From Nelumbo lutea (lineage: Eukaryota > Streptophyta > Magnoliopsida > Proteales > Nelumbonaceae): 64,000 nucleotides of DNA. Below the pieces are notes generated by a model. It saw nothing but the letters and a program-made list of their open reading frames with translations, was not told where the DNA came from and searched no databases. This document shows positions 33,893 to 45,469 of the stretch, one piece after another. The position numbers were made by a program, and so were the translations under genes. The stretch covers positions 62,050,727 through 62,114,726 of the forward strand of contig JAKGHH010000007.1 of the NCBI GenBank assembly GCA_022828595.1, in the 5' to 3' direction. How positions within the stretch are numbered: the stretch's first letter is position 1; every line of letters starts with the position of its first letter.

Positions 33893-36213
33893 TGTTCTAA
33901 AATTGGGGAACATCATTTTCTTGCAATAATTTTATTGACATGTTCTACTTTTCTAGCAAGATAACTGCTTCTTGCTTTCTTTTTTTTTCATGTATAAAGA
34001 ATAGTATGGTATATTCTGTGCAAAGAAAAGTAACTTCACTATGGATGCTGCTAATATTAGATCATGCTACTTACCTTACACTAATTGAGACTTATAACAC
34101 TAAAGAAAACTATAGAAGGAAGCGCCAACAAATTAGATGCTAAGAGAGAATATAAACTTAATGTGCCTTGCAATTGTATGGGAAGGTAAAAAAATTGTGT
34201 TATTAAACTATATGATCACACGCATTGACCAGGTCAGTAGCTATAGCCTACCTGGCTCAAGCCACTTATCTATTTTGTCTCACTCTTTGAACTTTGTCAT
34301 CCTTACCATGGAGAAATGAACTATTTTTAATACATTCTTCAAATGTGAAATACCTTGAAGTAATGCCAACTTTCTTGCCCATCCATGTCAATGTTTAATT
34401 TTTTAATTACCTTAGCTCTGTTGGATGAAGATGATATTCCCCTTCATGTGGATCTTCTTCTCTTTTTCTATTTCTTTAAACACGCTTTTGTATGCTTTGC
34501 TTCTTTTTCTTGGGGTGGGGGGTGGGGATTCCTTTATGTTACCTTACTATGTTTGTTTTCTTCAACATTCTCTCAGATCTTAGCATGTTATCTCTTAACT
34601 TCAAGTTTTCTTGTAAGGGTTTCCCATTATTAATTTCCTCCTTTTTGGGTGCAAAATAATGAAGATGACTTTTCTGCACTTAAGTATAATCTACAGAAAC
34701 CCATGTTTCTTATTGTCCAATTCATGTTTTGGAGATTGAGTTTCTTAACCCAGTATCCCAGTTTGTTAGACCAAGATTGGAAGCTTTATTGACAACAAAT
34801 TTCTTAAAGTCTTCTGATTTGACACCGTGATTGGCACACTCATGTTTCTTTAGTCTCAATTCCTATAACTGTCTTGTTTACTGGCTGGGTTTTCCCTTAT
34901 ATAATGAAAGCTCTTAGGATCCATCCACAGTTAAGTGAACCCCCCCCCTTCCTTTTTTTGTAAGATTATTGCCTAGACTTTTGGCATGATAAGTTCCTGT
35001 ACAACTCAAATTCATCTCCAGCACCATTATATCCATCTGAGTTTTCAGAAATTTCTTAAATTAATGAAGTCTTGTACTTCAGCATGAAAAAAAGATTCCA
35101 TGTTAATTTATACTGGAGAATCTCCATCATTTGCAATGAACATTTTCACATGCACTCTTATTTGTGTGAAATGGATTAATAGTTGTAAGTTCCGGTTTTT
35201 CTTCATTCACAAGGGTTAATCTTCATGATATACATATAGACACACATTTACATACATACAATTTTTATACAGATGGACACTGCTATGAGGCGTTGGATTT
35301 TACATAGGTAAATGATTAAATGATTTCTTTCTGGTTTTTTATGAATAAGTGTATAAATGATTCACCTGCTTTAGAATATTTGGCCATTTAGGGGGTGATC
35401 TGTTCCATGGTGCCCTCAAGCGCGGCATGGTTGACTCTGTGCCACCATTGTGTGGATGAATATATGCTGTATTATTTTGGGTAAAAAACACTAATATTTT
35501 ACATATTTGAACTATCTGTGGATGGTCTTGAAATGCATGACACTCTTAAACATTCAATTGGTGTGGCAAGTTCTAGAACCAAGTGATCCACAAAATTTCT
35601 GCACTACTGAACACCGCCTTAAAGGTACTGAGGAGACAGGAAATGGTATGATCCAAACTTGCTGAAAAAATGGTCTACTGAACAATTAATCATTCCTACT
35701 ATGCAATTAAGGCATTGATATGCCTGTCAGTGTCAGAAATTGAAATTTGAAAGAATCTCAATTGCAGGAAACCCTTGAAAACCTTAGTGCTTCATCAATA
35801 TGTTTTTGAAATCTGTATCAAGTAGTGTCCATGCTGTATCTGGGTAACATAGGCAACTGGCAATACTAGAAGATGCTTAATGGATTTTTTTGATAGTAAA
35901 GGTAAAATTCATGAAAAAACAATGTAAGTAGAAAATATTGGCGATAAGAAATCCCCTGAAGGAAGAATGAACAGCAAACACCCCTTGATAGTAGACATCC
36001 AATACAATCATTCCTGATCACAAATCAGGAAAACCACAACCAAGTGACAAGAGAAAACAAGACATCCATATCCCTCCCCTGTAAATGGTCTCCCTTGACA
36101 CCTTCCAACATAACACCAATTTTGCAATACAATGCCAACCTATTAATTAAAGTCCTTTCAAATGCCCCACAGAAAACCAAGAACAGACACCTTCCTAGCT
36201 TACAACTTGCAAG
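33893..36213. other. Non-coding intron-like sequence
   Basis: T-rich, without supported coding frames, tandem repeats or clear element ends. It has the base composition of a long plant intron. Confidence 0.45.
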
Positions 36214-36480
36214 TGCGGGTGATCATGGGCTGGGCCTTGGGGCAATTGGGCCTGCATCATTTGAATATATTATATTTAATATATACATCAAATACCTTGT
36301 ATTGTATGACATATAATATGTGTAATTTAATATTTATATATAATTTATCATATGTTATAAAATAAAACATTTCTACCTAAAAAAATAAAACATGTATATA
36401 TGTATATGCAATGTACATATATGTAATATATAAATAATATTATGGGCCAGGGCAGGCTGGGCTAGAAATGATCACCCCTA
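36214..36480. mobile_element. Probable hAT-like MITE
   Basis: Ends are (TG)CGGGTGATCATGGGCTG and AAATGATCACCCCTA, imperfect inverted repeats of the TAGGGGTGATCA type. The interior is TA-rich. No matching 8-bp flank was found. Confidence 0.5.
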
Positions 36481-36707
36481 CCCAGTACCCACAAGTGGCT
36501 ACTTTTCAAATTTCGATCTTCCAATCTTATCTAAGCAGCTATAATCACTCTGATTTCACATTTTAATTATATAGTTTTTTAAAATGGTTGGCATGTGAGT
36601 TTGCACTGGAGAATATAATGTCTGACAACAGCAAGAAAACCTGCCACTAAGATCCACTCTAGGTTGTATGTAAACATTCATTACTTCCTAGTGCTGAATG
36701 CCATGAT

Positions 36708-37014
36708 TAAGGCTGTCAACGGGTTGGAACCAGCTGGAACCGGAACCAAACCAACATGAAATGTTGAGACCCGCACCCGATAGGGTCTGTATTTTTGGAC
36801 CCGGAACCGAATCAATCGGTTTTCAGGAAACTGGGTCCGACTCGACAGACCCAATTATAATAAATTAAAATAAACATTCACACACACACACATCGGGTTG
36901 GGACTAAGTGAAACCAGTTCTGAACCAATAGTAATCGGGACCCTATATCAAGACCCGGAACTGGCCCAATCAGTTTGGGTCCATTGGTTCAGACCCAACC
37001 CATTGACAGCCCTA
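36708..37014. mobile_element. hAT-type MITE with perfect 8-bp duplication
   Basis: Ends TAAGGCTGTCAACGGGTTGG and CCAACCCATTGACAGCCCTA are imperfect inverted repeats. GCCATGAT flanks it on both sides (36700-36707 and 37015-37022). The interior is made of GGAACCGGAACC-like and GGACCC phrases. Same family as the element at 60537-61030. Confidence 0.88.
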
Positions 37015-37248
37015 GCCATGATATATAATTGATTGAGTGATGTCATCTATTAACATTTTTATCATAATTGCTTATACAAAACTGTTATTGTTGTTATTTG
37101 TCTTAATCAGAGTGGAAAGTACCAGTGACAGCCTTGTTTCAAATTTATTGACTCTCTACTTCCTCAAAATGTTAACAAGCATGTACTTGCTACAGTTTTC
37201 ATCTGAATTTAAACCACATTAGAATGTTAAGATCTTTGTAATTTTTCT

Positions 37249-37450
37249 CATGTTGTATCTTTGGGGTACTGATACGTCTTTTTAAGGTATTTAAGTATTT
37301 TTAAAAACACTATTTTTTAATAATTAAATAACATAAAAATAACCCTCCTGTGAAAGTTTGAAAAAAAAACTAAAAAAAAGATGCACAAGGCTCAAAGTGT
37401 TGATACACTCCTTCAGGCTTACCGGGGTGTATCAATACTTTTGAACCATG
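37249..37450. mobile_element. MITE copy A of the TATCAATAC/GGTTCAAA family
   Basis: The right end TATCAATACTTTTGAACCATG matches the right end of the element at 52654-52846; the left end (CATGTTGTATCTTTGG, then TACTGATACG) is diverged. Purine/pyrimidine runs occupy the middle. The SINE at 37461 landed at its right edge. Confidence 0.5.
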
Positions 37451-37460
37451 GCCTTTTATG

Positions 37461-37616
37461 TTTTTTTTTTTTGTTTTTTTTTTGAAGGGCTACACACGGG
37501 GGTAGCCCATCCCCCAACCCTTAACCCTCCCAACCCAGGTGCAGGCGGAATTCGATCCCAAGTCTCCGCTACGACCAGCAGGAGACCTTACCAACCAGCT
37601 GGTTGGCACCTTGCTT
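37461..37616 (-). mobile_element. tRNA-derived SINE with poly(A) tail and target duplication
   Basis: On the minus strand: A box GCTGGTTGGTAAGG, B box GGGATCGAATTCC, a G/C-rich body, end GTGTGTAGCCC and an A-rich tail of about 20 nt. Flanks GAACCATGGCCTTTTATG (37443-37460) and GAGCCATGGCCTTTAATG (37617-37634) are an 18-bp duplication with two mismatches, the hallmark of LINE-machinery insertion. It relates to the SINE at 25124-25250. Confidence 0.85.
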
Positions 37617-37634
37617 GAGCCATGGCCTTTAATG

Positions 37635-39269
37635 ATGCTTTTTATTATAATTGCTGATTAAGAATTTGTTATTGGTCATTAGTTATCATAAACTCATAAT
37701 CAAACTGGAAAGTATCAGTGACAACCTCATTTCAATTTTGTTGAATGCTCTACTCGCTCAAAATGTTATCAAGCATGCACTAGCCACAATTTTCATCTGG
37801 GGGAATTGCTAGGATGTTTTCCTTTTTTGTTTGTTTTGGAGGGGGTGGCAGGGACCAGTTGGCTTCTGAGATGTCTGACTTATTCTGAGGATTTCCTATA
37901 GTATTGATCATGCTGACGTCCATATTATCAGTTGGCTTATTTGATCTAATGAAGTTCTTTACTTTTTGATGAAAACTTGCATATTTTGATTTGAACTTTG
38001 AAGTATTTGGCCTTGGGTAGATAGTGCAATTTTGATGCAATACATTCAAATGTTTGGGTTTCTTTCTGTTATTTTTCTTTTCTAAGTCAGATCAATTCTT
38101 AGCATGCTTAGATGTTTTAGCTTTTAACAAACAATTTATTACTTGGACTTCCTAGACCTGTACTTCCATTCTATTTTATTGTCCTTTAGTTTACTTTCCA
38201 AAATAAAAATATTACTGCGGAAGAGTATGTGGTACTGACCAGGTCACCTTGAGGGGGACTTAATCTTTTTTTGATAGCTAAGAAAAGTATAAAACCAAAA
38301 ATGTAATTGCAGAAACCGGCTCTGTGGATGAATGGTTAAAATACTTATCAAAATGAATAAATAAATATGTGAAACAACAATGAATGCTTTTCTGTGCTTT
38401 GGACAGGAGTACTTAAGCCATTGTGCTTTTCTTGAAATCATTATGTTGTTTTTGTTTCTTTTTTTGGATGGTGGTCCATGAGCACAAGAGTTAGAAGTCA
38501 CTGAAGGGTGCAATCAGTTTAGATATTGCGGAAAAAAATCATTACCCAATGTTGGTCCCAACTATCTGGGTCTAGTCAGGGGTTGGCTGGATACAGACCT
38601 ATCCTTTGACCTTTTTTTTTCCATTTTGTTTTGCACAAAAGTGGCTGCTCTCAGGCTTTCCCATATGTATTATGTATTATCTAGAATTCTATGGCATACT
38701 ATATTGGGTGCTGGAGTCCTGAACCCTAGAAAACCCTATGTATATTTGATTTCTTGTAAAGTTCTAAATCAGTTGATTCTAACTTTAGATCAACTACATT
38801 TATCTACGCTTAACACTTACCTACATTTATCTAGTTTAATTCCTACCCTTTTTTGATTTCTCAAATTTTATGTGGTATGCCCATCTGGCTTTTACTTTTG
38901 ACCAGAATTATCTTTTAACAATTTTCTTAAAATATCTTTTCCTTTACTCGTATTAACTAAACCTGCATCTATCAGAAGAAAGGGGAAAAAAAACTAAACC
39001 TACTATTCCATTAAGGTTTTTTTCCCCTATGGAAGTGGAACAGGCAGTATGCCTTTACCTTGGGTCTCTTCAGCATGCAACTTTGAATATCGATAGAAGA
39101 AATAATGATTTTAGAAATAAAATTTGAATGATTAACAACAGCATAAAGTTTCAAACTATTGAAGATATGACTGAGAGTTTTTATTGAATGTTTTGGTTAT
39201 TGTTTGATTTTGAGCTTTACAACTGTTTTCATTTTCACATTATTTATTTTAATTAGTTTTGGTTCTCAA
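37635..39269. other. Non-coding intron-like sequence
   Basis: No supported gene. The start (37680-37800) repeats wording of 37085-37200 (GAAAGTA(C/T)CAGTGACA, TCAAAATGTTA(A/T)CAAGCATG), so about 110 bp on each side of MITE A are an old direct duplication. Confidence 0.45.
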
Positions 39270-39620
39270 GAAACTGTTCAACCTAAAAGCTTAAGCTGGT
39301 AGATGAGGTCCCTGAATAGGTTTTTGTTCTCTAACTCGCCCCTCACATGAAAGCCCATTGGACTTGAAACATGAACAAGCACAGACCCACCCATACCTTG
39401 TGCTGAAATTTAATTAAGTATAATGGGAGTGACAAGGATCGAACACTAGACCACTTGGTTAAACAAGCTCTAATACCATCTCAAGGAACTGTTCAACGGT
39501 TCAACCTAAAAGCTTTTTTTGGGTAAATAACCTAAAAGCTTTTTTTTTGGGGGGGTAAATAACCTAAAAGCTTAAGCTGCTAGATGAAGTCCCTAAATAG
39601 GTTTTTAATCTCTAACACTG
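39270..39620. repeat. Dispersed repeat with internal direct repeats
   Basis: CCTAAAAGCTTAAGCTG(G/C) with TAGATGA(G/A)GTCCCT and AATAGGTTTTT occurs at 39281-39332 and again at 39563-39613; part of the unit also occurs at 39503-39540. Between them lies TCGAACACTAGACCACTTGG, a tRNA-like phrase, and TCTAATACCATCTCAAGGAA. It resembles a common angiosperm interspersed repeat; class not determined. Confidence 0.5.
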
Positions 39621-40137
39621 GTAATCTTGTTTATATGGATTTTCCTTTTCTTCATCTTTATTTTGTATCTCCTTAGATTATACAAATGGTTAGACCCGGT
39701 GCCACACACTTATACATCTAGATGGTATGCAAGTGATGAAACTTTTAGAAAAGTAATTATTGATAAGAGTAGAAAATAAATATCAAAAAGGGGCTTCTAG
39801 GGAAATTCTTTATTGGGCTGTGTTGTAATTTCCAGTTGATATGTAATTGTATAAGGGTGTGGCTGCACCTCACACCTCCTCAGGATGTTTGTATCAGTTT
39901 CCATCTTTTGATAATATAAAATATTATTCAATTATCAAAATAAATTAATAAATAAATAAATAACATACCAATGAGTGAACTTATATATTAAGAATTAGTA
40001 CAATTACTTAAACAGATAAACAACTAATATAATCATGAAGTATTTAGATGCTATTAAAGTGATTCTACATTTACTATTGCCCTAACTCTTAGTGAAAGTA
40101 TGTGGCTCGGCCCTGAGCAATATGCCAAATTTCAATA

Positions 40138-40402
40138 GTCTCAAGGAACTTTACTTTTCATGTGATTATATGCTGAATTTAGGTATATAGTCCTGCAAAA
40201 TATACATATATATGTCTGCCTGGTTTTTATATACTTTCAATCTGTTTCTATGTGCGCAAGTTGTGTGTATAGGCCCAAGGAATTTTTCATGTGTTTATAT
40301 GCTGAATTTAGGCATATAGTCTTGCAAAATATGCATATACATCTGCCTGGCTGCCATATACTATCAATATGTTTCTGTGTGTGCAAATGTGTGTATAACA
40401 TT
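40138..40402. repeat. Tandem duplication of about 130 bp upstream of the BTB exon
   Basis: Two units share TATATGCTGAATTTAGG(T/C)ATATAGTC(C/T)TGCAAAATAT and ATCTGCCTGG/GTCTGCCTGG, then TTTCT(A/G)TGTG. They end about 130 bp before the BTB start codon, just before the T-rich stretch and CAG acceptor. Confidence 0.8.
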
Positions 40403-40532
40403 GCACACCTTTCTTTTTAGCTTATCTTACTTTAGGAATAACGTGGATTCATTTTCTTCAGCTACATATCAATCCCAGGAAATCTGCCTTTAGTGACATA
40501 AAGCATGAATCTTGTTATGTTCCCTTTATCAC

Positions 40533-41825
40533 ATGGAAAAAGCCGGGGTAGCCACGGCCTACAAACTTGGTGATCCAAGCACTTCTGACATATTAGTTCG
40601 CTTGAGAAATAGAGAAGGGAGACCAGAATGGTTCTGTGCCCACTCCTCTATTCTTATGAAAAAGAGCAAGTTTTTTGCAGATAGCCTCTCAAGAGTCAAT
40701 TCTACTAAATGTGTTGAGGTTCAATGTTCAGAATTTGGATATGATCAGTATGTTAAGCTTTTGAAGTTGCTTTATCTCTCCAACGATTTGCTTCTGGACT
40801 CGTGGGACTCTGTCAAAACTGCTCTTGGTATTCTTCAGGTAGCAGTTGCTTTACACTGTGAAGAAATCACTCAGAGCTGCATCCAGTACTTGGAGGCTGT
40901 CCCTTGGGAGGATAAGGAAGAGGAGGAGATATTGAAAGTAGTTTCTAGACTAGGTCCAATAGCCATGCCTATATTAGCCAGGATCCAACCTGTTGATCTA
41001 AATGCTACTAAGAATGTTTTCCTCTCCGCAATTCGCTTTGCCACGTCTAACGGTGGACCATGCCCTCAGTTTGCAGATGACTTAAAAGTTTCTGCTAGGG
41101 AACAAGTAGAATACATGTTAATGGAAGATGAAGACACACCATTTATCACAGCTGATGATGAAGTAAAATCTGAGATAAGGACATGCCTTTGCAAGATATT
41201 CTCCTCGTTTGAGAAGGAGCTGGGTTCCTTGCTGGAGGCTGACTTGTCATCTGAGACAGCAGAAGTTAAAGCCTTGCCAGGTTTGTCAGACCTTGATTGG
41301 ATGTGTAACATACTTCCTAAAATGGATCTGATGAAGGATTTTGTTTCCAGCTGGGTTGAGATCTCTTGTAATATCTTGGCAGTAATTCAAGACAAGAAAT
41401 TCGATTCCACTCTGTGGGGTGTGAAAGTGAAGCTGATAGAGGTGGTTGGAAAGGTGTTGGATGCTGTTGGCTTTGGGAATGTGATTCTTCCAACACCGGC
41501 CAGGGTCCATCTGCTAAAGATATGGCTCCCATATATAAGGAGGATGAAGCCTTTGCTAGATTTGCAGGGCAGCGAGGAGATGGGTTTTCCATATAAGATG
41601 GATGAAGACTTGTGCCAGAACATCGAGGCAGCAATTGTCTCCCTGGTGCTGGCATTGCCTTCAAATGACCAAGCTGATATTCTAGTAGACTGGATGCAGA
41701 CCGAGCAGGTAAGGTATCCTGACCTGAGTGAGGCTTTTGAAGTATGGTGTTACAGAACTAAGGCTGCAAAGAGAAGATTGGTGGTTGGCCTTAATGGAAT
41801 TGACAATGGCACTGTCAGTCTTTGA
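40533..41825 (+). CDS. BTB/POZ domain-containing protein
   Basis: A single-exon coding region of 430 residues. I use ATG 40533 (MEKAGVATAYKLGDPSTSDI) because an in-frame stop lies at 40506 and no other ATG is between. The N-terminal BTB fold covers about residues 15-125 (STSDILVRLRN, CAHSSILMKKSKFFADSLS). BTB domains dimerise and often bring substrates to cullin-3 ubiquitin ligases; a cullin partner here is family knowledge, not seen. The rest is helical without NPH3, MATH or ankyrin motifs, ending in SEAFEVWCYRTKAAKRRLVV. The whole resembles a conserved plant family typified by Arabidopsis At3g05675. It is the only clearly intact host gene in the window. An upstream 5' UTR intron is likely (CAG acceptor near 40463). 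Confidence 0.9.
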   Translation: MEKAGVATAYKLGDPSTSDILVRLRNREGRPEWFCAHSSILMKKSKFFADSLSRVNSTKCVEVQCSEFGYDQYVKLLKLLYLSNDLLLDSWDSVKTALGILQVAVALHCEEITQSCIQYLEAVPWEDKEEEEILKVVSRLGPIAMPILARIQPVDLNATKNVFLSAIRFATSNGGPCPQFADDLKVSAREQVEYMLMEDEDTPFITADDEVKSEIRTCLCKIFSSFEKELGSLLEADLSSETAEVKALPGLSDLDWMCNILPKMDLMKDFVSSWVEISCNILAVIQDKKFDSTLWGVKVKLIEVVGKVLDAVGFGNVILPTPARVHLLKIWLPYIRRMKPLLDLQGSEEMGFPYKMDEDLCQNIEAAIVSLVLALPSNDQADILVDWMQTEQVRYPDLSEAFEVWCYRTKAAKRRLVVGLNGIDNGTVSL

Positions 41826-42619
41826 TAATTCATCCAATTTTATTGCAACATTGTTAATCAGATTGTATGAGTAATGTTCATTATGTTGTTGTATTATTAC
41901 ATAAATTGAGCTCCATCTCTTCCATGCATTTTCTCATCCCCTGCTTTTGAGGGATCTCTGATGGTGAAAAGTCTTATAATGTTTCATAAATATTTCTGGC
42001 TCATCTACCGTTGATCTAGACTGTATTATATTATTAGATTGTTCCAATATTTATGTGGACACTAGTCCCAAAGTGCAATTGGTTAGATGATTCAAAGTCA
42101 TTTGGTGATTGCTTTTATTTATGGTTGGCGGGTAGAAACTAGAAAGTTCGATATTCTAGTATACTAATAAAAGTGGGAATTCATCGGTGCTTCATAGAAC
42201 CGTGGAGTATGGATTGTTTTGTTCCTGCTGTACCCATAAAAAGCACCTATAACTCTCACTTGATACTGAAGGAATTTTCTACTCTGAAACTTGCCAAACA
42301 AATCTGGACTCACCAAGTGGTCGAAACCTCTCCGGCAGGAGACATGACAGATGACAGTGTCTAACTGAAGCCATGGTAGTTTCTCTGGGCGTTTGGTTAT
42401 ATACAATCACCTTAAATTTATCATCCAAGTATTGGGTCAGACTCAGTTGCTTGCTTAAAGATAAGAGATATTCGCCTGCGGCCTGCCCTATTACTAGTGG
42501 TAATCTTTCCTCGATGTGCAAGTGAAATTCGGAATTCATGGATTTCCCTGACCCTGGTTATGGTTTTTGTCTTTTTGATAAGTGGATTTTCCTGATTATG
42601 GTTAGCGCTTCTCTAAGGG
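41826..42619. other. 3' flank of the BTB gene
   Basis: Probably the 3' UTR for the first 100-200 bp (T-rich, ACATAAATTG near 41899 as a weak polyadenylation signal). The rest holds short frames at 42164-42539 on both strands without recognisable content. Confidence 0.45.
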
Positions 42620-42793
42620 TGTGTTGGGTTTGATAGAAAATAAAAGAGAAAAGTAAAGTTGAGGGAAATTTCTTTATAAAATTTGTGAAATTTCTGTTTT
42701 TCTCCTATGTTTTGGGTCAAACCAACTATATAGCATAAAATTTTTCTCTCAGCTTTTTGCTTTTCTCTTACTTTTTATCAAACCAAAAAGAGG
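42620..42793. mobile_element. Short MITE with TTTGAT-type inverted ends
   Basis: GTGTTGGGTTTGATAGAAAA and its near complement TTTTTATCAAACCAAAAAG close a 170-bp segment; the arms extend to AAAGAGAAAAG/CTTTTCTCTT. No duplication was identified. Confidence 0.6.
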
Positions 42794-43001
42794 TTTAAGC
42801 CCCCTTTCGGAGTGCTTATCCACGCACTGTTTATAAAGTGCAAATGGGCCTTCCTTTTCTTGAATGCAGTCTATTAGAATTCAAGGTGAAGGGATAGGAT
42901 ATCCATCACATGGATGCCCAAGTCTTGCCGAATGGACAGGGCAAATTTCAAAAATTTCTCCCATCTTTGTAGGGAATTGAATTCCCTGTATTTAGAAAAC
43001 A

Positions 43002-44220
43002 TGTTTTTCAAGGATCAATATTGAATCAAGAACCAAACCAGATCTAAACCAAAAAGAGTAAGAGGGAGCATGTACCTGATATAGAGAAACAATATCTCCC
43101 AATGGAGGTGTTCATTCCCAAGGAAGGATCCAAAATCTGCTCCCACTGAAGATGGTGCAATGCAGGATGAAGTAGAATCAGTAGTGTTCTTCCAAAAGAA
43201 CTTGACCTTTTGCAAGAATCAACTGGATGGCGTGTGAATACAGCTCCACCAAAAGATTGGTATGAAAATCAGATCTTGATTTCTCCCAAGAACTGGAGAT
43301 CGAACTGCTGGAGGTGGCGGCTGCAGGAAGGAGGCGGCAAGGGAGTATTCGTAGGGTAGAGATTCTCTCATCTTGTGATTTCAGCTCTGAAGAGGATTGA
43401 ACATCAATCACTAACTGTATCGCCCCCTCTTCCTTTTATAAACTTAAAGGGATCAACTCCTAATCCCATTAGGAGTTACTGGTCCAAATCATATTTGGAT
43501 TAGAAGTCCCTTTAAGTGATAAGGGATAACCCTCATCTTATCTGCAGATCAGAGCAGCCATCTCCAAATCTAGTTAGGAGGGTTCCAGATCTAAATCTCA
43601 TTTAGATCTTGGACTCTCTAAGTGGATAGGGTCTGAGCCCAATCCTATCAGCTGATCCATCTCAGAAATCGCCCCTTTTAATTGACTGATCAAATTAGCC
43701 TAGTTCGAAATGGGCTTAAGGTCCATTTAAGGTTATGTACTCACTTAGCCTTCCAAACTGTTGCCCAGTTGGGCTTCTTTGTATGGCGTGGGACCCAAAC
43801 ATTGATCTACACATCAGCCACATGGGTTCAGCCCAACCTTTGTTACAAGGTCTGACCGAGTACACTGTTATGGACAGCGCACCCCTTGAAACCCATCTTA
43901 TGGGCTCTATGGGCTCAACACTTACTCTAAGTGGTCTTTGGGCCAAGCCACCTTGTAACACCCAAGGACTGTGGGCAAATGCAAGATTACCCATCAGGTA
44001 TTATCCTCAATGGTCTTACACTTAACCTCTTAGCCCATAATGATCAAACACTGTCCGACAAGGGAGGACCTCTCCCTCGACTGCAAGGAACAATGTTGCA
44101 CTCTCTGCTTACATGGATCCCAGAAATTAAAACTTTTTGCAAATCATTTCGAAACCATAACATATATATATATATATATATATATATGTATTATATATAT
44201 TGCAAAACAAAATCTCAACA
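43002..44220 (-). other. Unidentified segment with a minus-strand core promoter
   Basis: A minus-strand TATA (TTTATAAAAGG, about 43434-43444) is followed by a CT-rich leader and a frame at 43411-43178, then a donor-like CTATATCAG/GTACATG near 43078. The bounds TGTTTTTC at 43002 and AATCTCAACA at 44220 could be LTR ends, but flanking bases do not match. It may be a solo LTR, a leader of a lost element or a first exon. A TA microsatellite lies at 44161-44188. Confidence 0.3.
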
Positions 44221-45469
44221 CTTGAAATCGGCTGCCGACAGTCTTGGTTTCCATCAGAGAGAGTGCATCCCCGATCATTACCTTTGTCCGACAAAGGGGC
44301 TGATCCTGTCACTATGATCACCCACTGAGATGAATTTTTAGACTGTCCCAACATACCCAGGTTTTGACCCCCGCTAAGGCACTCACTGATTGGCACATCA
44401 AAGACAGCCCAATCCGACACCTAGTGCAGTATCACAATCGAGTCTAGGGGTTAGGTGCAACTTTCCAGTTTTGCCCATCAATCTCCAAGGTCCAAGGCAA
44501 TACTAGAAATCTGGTCCAGTTCAAAGGTTCTATTAATCCTACACTGCATGTGCTTCGGGTCTCACCCTAGTAGCTGAGACAGGCCACCCTAACACTTGGC
44601 AGCACACCAGTGTTAGCCTTGGCAGGATAAGTCTCCCTAGACTTACCCAACGGCTGTGAACATTCTAAACTAACATGAGTCTCATTAAGTGTCTAGTTTA
44701 AGGGTATTACACAGAAACACACCACAGGAACATGAATCAAATATGTACTTTAATCATTTACAATAAATTCATAAGGTACATCATTCTAATTGAAGCTAAG
44801 GGCATACAACTGTCTAACACAAGAAAGGCTAGAAAGGATGCATTGATTGAATATGGTAATTATATCATATTTATAGACTAACACAAAGACTAAACCTATT
44901 CGAAGTCAAACTCTTAAACCTTATCTACGACTCTATGTAATCTATCTCAATCAATCTCAAACTCTATCATAACACAACAAATTATGTCTTATTTAGAGCT
45001 CCTAATGTAACTCTATTCAACACCACCCTTATCATAACAGCCCATACACCAATTCTTATCTTAATTCTCTAACACAGTTACACTCTCTTTTGATCAGGAG
45101 ATCCATGCTTTTGAATTGGTGGATGAAGCATTAAATAAGTCTAACCTCATCCATCCTAAAAGGGAGAATATTCCCCCACCAACAAGTCAGTGAAGAGGTT
45201 CTGGAAGCACACGTAAAACAGATATGTAATATCAATTATACTATTGCATGCAGTAAAATTTATTGATAGCGGCAACATAGAATTCATTTTTGCACAAAAA
45301 ATCAGAGAAAGACATAGCTCTGAATGGTTCTACCAGTCTAGCTGGATTCTCTTAGATTCCACTGGCACAACAGAAAAAGTTTGGGCATAGAGAGTCTTGC
45401 TCCAAATCCATATGGTCCCTCCCGACATGGTCGAGGTCGAGTCTTACCCAATCAAGAGAAAATTTGCAT
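44221..45469. other. No recognisable gene
   Basis: Moderately AT-rich sequence with short frames only, and no terminal repeats or tandem structure seen. The left part (44221-44740) may continue the repeat at 43002-44220. Confidence 0.4.

Noticed and set aside
39420..39480. tRNA gene suggested by tRNA-like phrases
   Set aside because: No cloverleaf can be drawn and the text belongs to a dispersed repeat; no true tRNA gene was found in the window.
41066..41664. Minus-strand frames inside the BTB gene
   Set aside because: They overlap an intact conserved coding exon and have no recognisable features.
42164..42539. Short frames of both strands downstream of the BTB gene
   Set aside because: No domain, no promoter and no codon pattern to choose a strand.
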